Shown here: positions 59,976 to 64,000 of the stretch, piece by piece
Layout of the letters: every line of letters begins with the position of its first letter
How positions within the stretch are numbered: the first letter of the stretch is position 1
NCBI RefSeq assembly: GCF_000264905.1
Contig: NW_006763132.1
Coordinates: 2,792,023 to 2,856,022, forward strand
Direction of reading: 5' to 3'
DNA from: Stereum hirsutum FP-91666 SS1
Lineage: Eukaryota; Basidiomycota; Agaricomycetes; Russulales; Stereaceae
Length of the DNA: 64,000 bases
Notes under the pieces: model-generated
Told to the model about the DNA's origin: nothing
What the model saw: only the letters and a program-made list of their open reading frames with translations
Databases searched by the model: none
Translations under genes and position numbers: made by a program

Positions 59976-62958
59976 TCAAGTCGAAGTAGCGGCTTCGGTT
60001 GCCAGTGGGACAGCTTCCTCTGCCCTGATCCACATCCCTCCCTAACCGCCAGTTTGGTTCATGTCAACAATTTTGTGAAAACAGCTCAGAAAGATAAAAG
60101 GAGCGCAGACCTCGGAATACAACGTCAGATGCGACTTCATCCATATCTTCTCTCCCCCAGGACCTGGTGGCGGCCTCGACTCTGGCGGTTGCGCATCTTC
60201 AGCGAAGGATACACTAGAGAAGGCCTGCAGGAAGCGGACGAGGAAGAAGGATGCTTCGTTATAGGCGAACTATACGGAACAATACGTTTAATCGAAACTC
60301 AAGTAGCAATAAGTAGATAAGCAGCGAAGCTTACCTGTTGACCAAGGCAAATCCTAGGCCCGGCATTGAAAGGTAGGAAGATAAACGGGTTTGGCGTCAA
60401 GTATTTCTGCACGCGCGAGTCGAGGAAACGATCCGGGTCGAATAAAAGAGCTGGGAACGAGAGGTAGCATCCATAATTTAGAAACCACGCCATCCACAAA
60501 TTATCAAAACCATGCTGAAGACTTGCCATCAGGGCCCCATAGATCAGTTCGGCGATGCATGAGAAAGACCGAGTATGGACATCTGAAGTAAGTCTCCGTC
60601 AGAAAAGCAGATTGTTTGATGAGAGGCTGTGCTCACTTCGTGCTAGGAGGGACGTATATCGGTTTACCACCAGGGACCTTCGAGGGCCACACCATTCCCT
60701 CAGTAGATCGACGCATATTGAGCGGCCTGTAACGAAGAACGAGGTCAGCAAAGAACACGGTCATAGTTACAAGCGCGGACGCACACAGGAGGCCACAATC
60801 TCAAGACCTCATTCAACACAGCACGAAGATATTTGCAAGCGCGGAGATCTTCGTAGGTAGGCGCACGATCGGGACCGACCTGCTCAAGTATTTCGTTTCG
60901 GAGGCGCGAGAAAACGTGTGGGTATTGAGTCAACGCGTAAGTGGTGAAGGTCAACAGGCATGCCGTCTGTGAGAAGAGTCTGTCGTAAAGAATATCGATA
61001 GTTAACCCGCAGGGCATGAAGCCTACCGTGTCTCTTCCGGCCAGGAGTAAGTTCTGCGAAACGAGTCAGCATTTTGGCAGCGCCAGGACGGACGTGTCGC
61101 CTACCAGAGTCTCGTTGCGTAGAACGGCGGGATCTAAGAACTGCTGTTATTCGACGTGTTTCCATGTGAAATATTATACTAGACTTGCCTCTCGTGTATT
61201 GGATCAAATAATCGAGAAGAGATTGGTCCTCTTCCACACCTGAAGAAATACCCGCTTCCAACTTAGGTTCACCTGCGGACACAGGCAGAGGCTTTCCCTC
61301 TTCATCGGCTCTTTCGATAGCCCTTCTCACAATCGGCTCCACAAAATCCTCAAGGACCTTGATGTTGTTCTTCATCCTTCCACTTCCTCTCAACTCGTGC
61401 AGCAGCTCGAACAAAGGCCATGCGATCCCATACCGAGACCTCAAAGCCGTGGCGATTTGAGCGTCTAGGAAGGCGTGGGCGAAGACGTTGGCAGGGTTCT
61501 TCTCTTGGAACTGGGTGGATGTTTTGGGAGTCGAGTTGTATTTGTACGGAGTGGGAGAGGATGACGAGGAATGAGCTGGGTAGGGCAGTCCAGCTTCGAG
61601 GGAGCGAACGTTTGTGCCGAAGAGATAGGATGTGGCAGCGTCAAGAGTAAATCGGGATACAAGATCCTGGGACGAGGGCATATATCAGTTTTCGAACCAG
61701 ATGCTTGGGCCACCGACATTACACTGATACCATGACGTCTGGTACACCGTACGAGTGAAGGAAAGGAAGACATATATATAGAGACCGCGGCGCATTCGCG
61801 CAGCTGGATCTGCACAAGCGTTACGGAGTTCTGACGACTGTGAAACCAGAGGTGGGACCACCCAGACGAGTAGAAATTGTTCACAGACAGCATGGTGTGC
61901 TCGAAATCGGGTTTATACGGACCTACGGTGGACACAACTCACCTGAAAGTCAACAGCATATCCCTCTTGCAGCCGAGAACGAAGAAGTTCAAGGGTAGGC
62001 TGGACATGCTTGTCGAAAAGATGGAAGTCTGAGATGCGCTCCTTGGAGAAGAAAGGGCGAGTCATACTACGATGGAATCTGATGAAAGTGAGCTCTATAG
62101 AGCAAAAATATCAGGGAAGATACTTGTGCGACTTACTTCCACATATCGCCTGCATACGAGCCAATTGTCAGAGATCAGGACATGTGTAGATAGAGGATAG
62201 TAGCTTACCATCGGAGTTGAAGATGCCGATTCCGAGCAGATCCATGTTTTCGTCAATGCTCATTGGGCCTCAAAAATGAAATGAGCAATCTGATAGTCCA
62301 AGTTGATGAATAAATAGTACCTTTCTCAAAGCCATTAAACTTAGTAGCAAGGATTGCCTAGAGCATGCGTCTGCACTCAGATGAAGTGGGGTGTGCGGGG
62401 TACAGAAAATTACGGACCTTGATATACTCGGGTTCCGTCGTGAAGAACTAAGGTCGTTATGTCAACTCGAACAACAACGACAGTGAGATGAAGTATTTAG
62501 CGTACTCGATTCTCGAATGCGATTCGTAAATTGAAAGTGTTTCCGTACTCTACGGACCACTCACGTACGTTCTCCCCTGATCATGGTGAAAGATTGCAAG
62601 TGTTAGCTCCGATGATGTTCACGCTGCACATAATACTAAAGAGCTTACCCAAATAGCCATGACGAAAGTTATCGACCATATTCTTCAGAATGTTTCCGCC
62701 ACCTATACTCTTGTCGCATACTTTCGGAGGTAAGACTGCACCAAGACGCGTTGCGTTCCGTTCATCCTGCCAAATTACCCATCGGATCCAACAAGCAAGC
62801 GCAAGAGGCAGAGACCCGAAATAGAGGGATACGGTCGCATACCAGGGAAGGTTGACGGAGGATATTTGGGTAAGCGCATAGATAACGGAAGGAGGCCCCA
62901 ATAGCAAAGGCAGAAGGGAACCCGTGTATTTGATGAGGACGCTCAACGAGCTTGTCAT
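59976..62958 (-). CDS. CYP63-like cytochrome P450, copy 2, 619 aa
   Basis: Sixteen exons with the same borders as copy 1 (62958-62649, 62576-62506, 62447-62418, 62357-62321, 62268-62209, 62149-62137, 62078-61943, 61666-61189, 61133-61105, 61053-61027, 60966-60785, 60726-60637, 60582-60527, 60450-60335, 60269-60111, 60041-59976) give 619 aa. All P450 marks are present: the [17 protein letters not shown]-helix, AGRDTTACLL I-helix, [11 protein letters not shown]xxR and [11 protein letters not shown] with Cys about 541. It differs from copy 1 by one extra codon in the exon-8 Ser-rich loop and two more codons at the C-terminus, besides scattered substitutions. Two introns have GC donors: one shared with copy 1, one (61134-61188) found only here. 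Both copies look functional. Confidence 0.93.
60451..60526 (-). other. GC-AG intron in P450 copy 2, shared with copy 1
   Basis: The donor G|GCAAGT follows the codons for WGPD; the acceptor is GTTCCCAG. It is in the same place and phase as the GC-AG intron of copy 1. Confidence 0.85.
61134..61188 (-). other. GC-AG intron found only in P450 copy 2
   Basis: The exon ends ACGAGAG and the donor is GCAAGT, while the same intron of copy 1 (57217-57273) begins GTGAGT. The acceptor is GTTCTTAG. No GT donor in the right phase is close by. Splicing restores [14 protein letters not shown]. Confidence 0.8.
62137..62149 (-). other. 13-nt microexon of P450 copy 2
   Basis: Same 13 bases, same phases and a GTAAGT donor as the counterpart of copy 1 (58143-58155). 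Confidence 0.88.
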
Positions 62959-64000
62959 GATGAATTGTTGTTATAATAATACAGTCGAAAGTAGACTGCA
63001 GGAGAGAGATTGAAGGAAGACGACGAGAAGTGAGACGAAGTCACTCTTCTTTATAGACTGAGCGTAAGATTATCATTCGGAAGACCCGTTGCGTTTTGTA
63101 ACCACACGGGTTAGTCTACTACCAAGCACCTCATCGCCGCAAAAGGGTGTGTGTGAGTTAGGTGGTCCCGCGACAGGTCTGTGGGTCAAGAAGAAGTTCC
63201 CTGTGCGAAGAGGAGGAGCACTATACAGTGTGGGCAGAAGATAAATGCGTGACATTGTTAGGAGAGTGCAATGTCAATGCTGCCATCAGCGTAATGGACG
63301 GCCAACGCGCTTGTTCTATTAAGCAAAGTAGCTAGCGGTGGTACGCGTGTTGCGGGTTGAGAGGAAGTCTGCCGTGTGAAGAGGATGGGCATTACAAAGA
63401 GTAGTCAGCAAAGAAGGGACTGTGCTGGGAGAGCGCAAAGTCGTTTCTGCCATTGGTGCAATGGGCGACGACGAACGGCGTCTCTTCTATAAGCAGAGAA
63501 GCTGGGAGTCTCAACGGGCTGGCACGAGGATCACCGTCATCGCTGACCAACGCAGGTACTTGTCGATTGTACTATTTTAGCGCACAGAGATAGGTTAACA
63601 TCACTAGTCAGACTAGATGATATTTCCTAGCTCTGACACGACTGTCGATCGAAACATTCGGTCCGCAAGGTACGCACTCTGATGAATATTGCACCAATGC
63701 ATCGCCGTCATTATATGAATCGATTTAGAAATCCTGAGAGCGTCATAAAGCAGGGTATATAAAGGCCTGTTGGTCCCGAACTTGAACATCGTGCACCACA
63801 TCGACGTCAGGCGCCCCAGCGTCTTCACCTAAGAAGGAAGCAGTATCAAATGGTCCTGGTGAGGCACGATAGACAATTCTGCCGTCACCCTATATGTCCT
63901 CACCAGGGAGAATAGTGCCATTGAGGATGGCCGCGCGATGGGTACGAGTCAACATTCCGTATGACGTGAGGTATCTGACAAGCGTAGTGGTCAGACACCT
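62959..64000. promoter_or_regulatory. Promoter region of P450 copy 2, with diverged promoter repeats
   Basis: A minus-strand TATAAA (63050-63055) lies about 92 bases before the ATG. Two further blocks resemble the copy-1 promoter: 63164-63300 (GGTCCCGCGACAGG, ACTATACAGTGTGGGCAG) and 63374-63480 (GTGTGAAGAGGATGGGCATT, GTGCTGGGAGAGCGCAAAG). From about 63500 to the window end nothing is recognised; a further gene may begin outside. Confidence 0.6.
63050..63055 (-). promoter_or_regulatory. TATA box of P450 copy 2
   Basis: TATAAA on the minus strand, about 92 bases upstream of the ATG at 62958, at the same distance as in copy 1. Confidence 0.6.

Larger units (their letters stand above)
59893..63300 (-). 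repeat. Tandem duplication unit B (P450 copy 2 with flanks)
   Basis: Direct-repeat partner of unit A, with the same gene structure, conserved TATA position and shared promoter block. Introns have diverged much, so the duplication is not very recent. Confidence 0.75.

Overview
The window is nuclear DNA of a filamentous basidiomycete, most likely an Agaricomycete. Coding regions are cut by many short introns (mostly about 50-65 nt, GT-AG). The gene set fits this: CYP63-type P450s, a GH81 glucanase, an Argonaute, a Yor1-type ABC transporter and a SERINC protein. I rebuilt 15 protein-coding genes exon by exon; in every one the exon lengths sum to a multiple of three and the joined protein matches its family wherever one is recognised. 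Together they hold about 158 introns. No rRNA, tRNA, CRISPR array or intact transposon was recognised.

Layout. 0.1-0.8 kb (+): SCP2 lipid-transfer protein. 1.1-4.2 kb (-): Mgm1/OPA1 mitochondrial dynamin. 4.6-6.3 kb (-): peroxisomal D-amino-acid oxidase. 6.3-9.1 kb: no gene seen. 9.1-10.2 kb (-): DapA/HOGA-family aldolase. 10.7-12.7 kb (+): SERINC/TMS1 membrane protein. 12.7-14.4 kb: unassigned. 14.4-18.2 kb (+): GH81 endo-1,3-beta-glucanase with an extra C-terminal domain. 18.5-22.9 kb (-): Vps39/Vam6. 23.7-28.0 kb (-): large ankyrin-repeat protein. 30.1-35.5 kb (-): Yor1-type ABCC transporter. 37.4-41.5 kb (-): Dbp6/DDX51 RNA helicase, divergent from 42.1-46.7 kb (+): Argonaute with a complete slicer tetrad. 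49.5-51.5 kb (+): membrane-anchored aspartic protease. 52.2-53.2 kb (-): unknown protein. 54.6-55.5 kb (-): DUF5519/'luciferase'-domain protein. 56.0-59.0 and 60.0-63.0 kb (-): tandemly duplicated CYP63-like P450s with duplicated promoters and 3' flanks.

The genes do not form one pathway. Housekeeping genes (Mgm1, Vps39, Dbp6, SERINC, SCP2) are mixed with genes of peroxisomal or secreted metabolism (D-amino-acid oxidase, GH81, protease) and with a small expanding detoxification block (P450 pair). No wholly new system was found. The most distinctive signals concern splicing: microexons of 7, 10 and 13 nt; four GC-AG introns, one of which appears to be a GT-to-GC donor change in one of the two P450 copies; and one 981-nt intron in a genome of ~55-nt introns. 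All calls rest on reading the sequence by eye; no database search was run.
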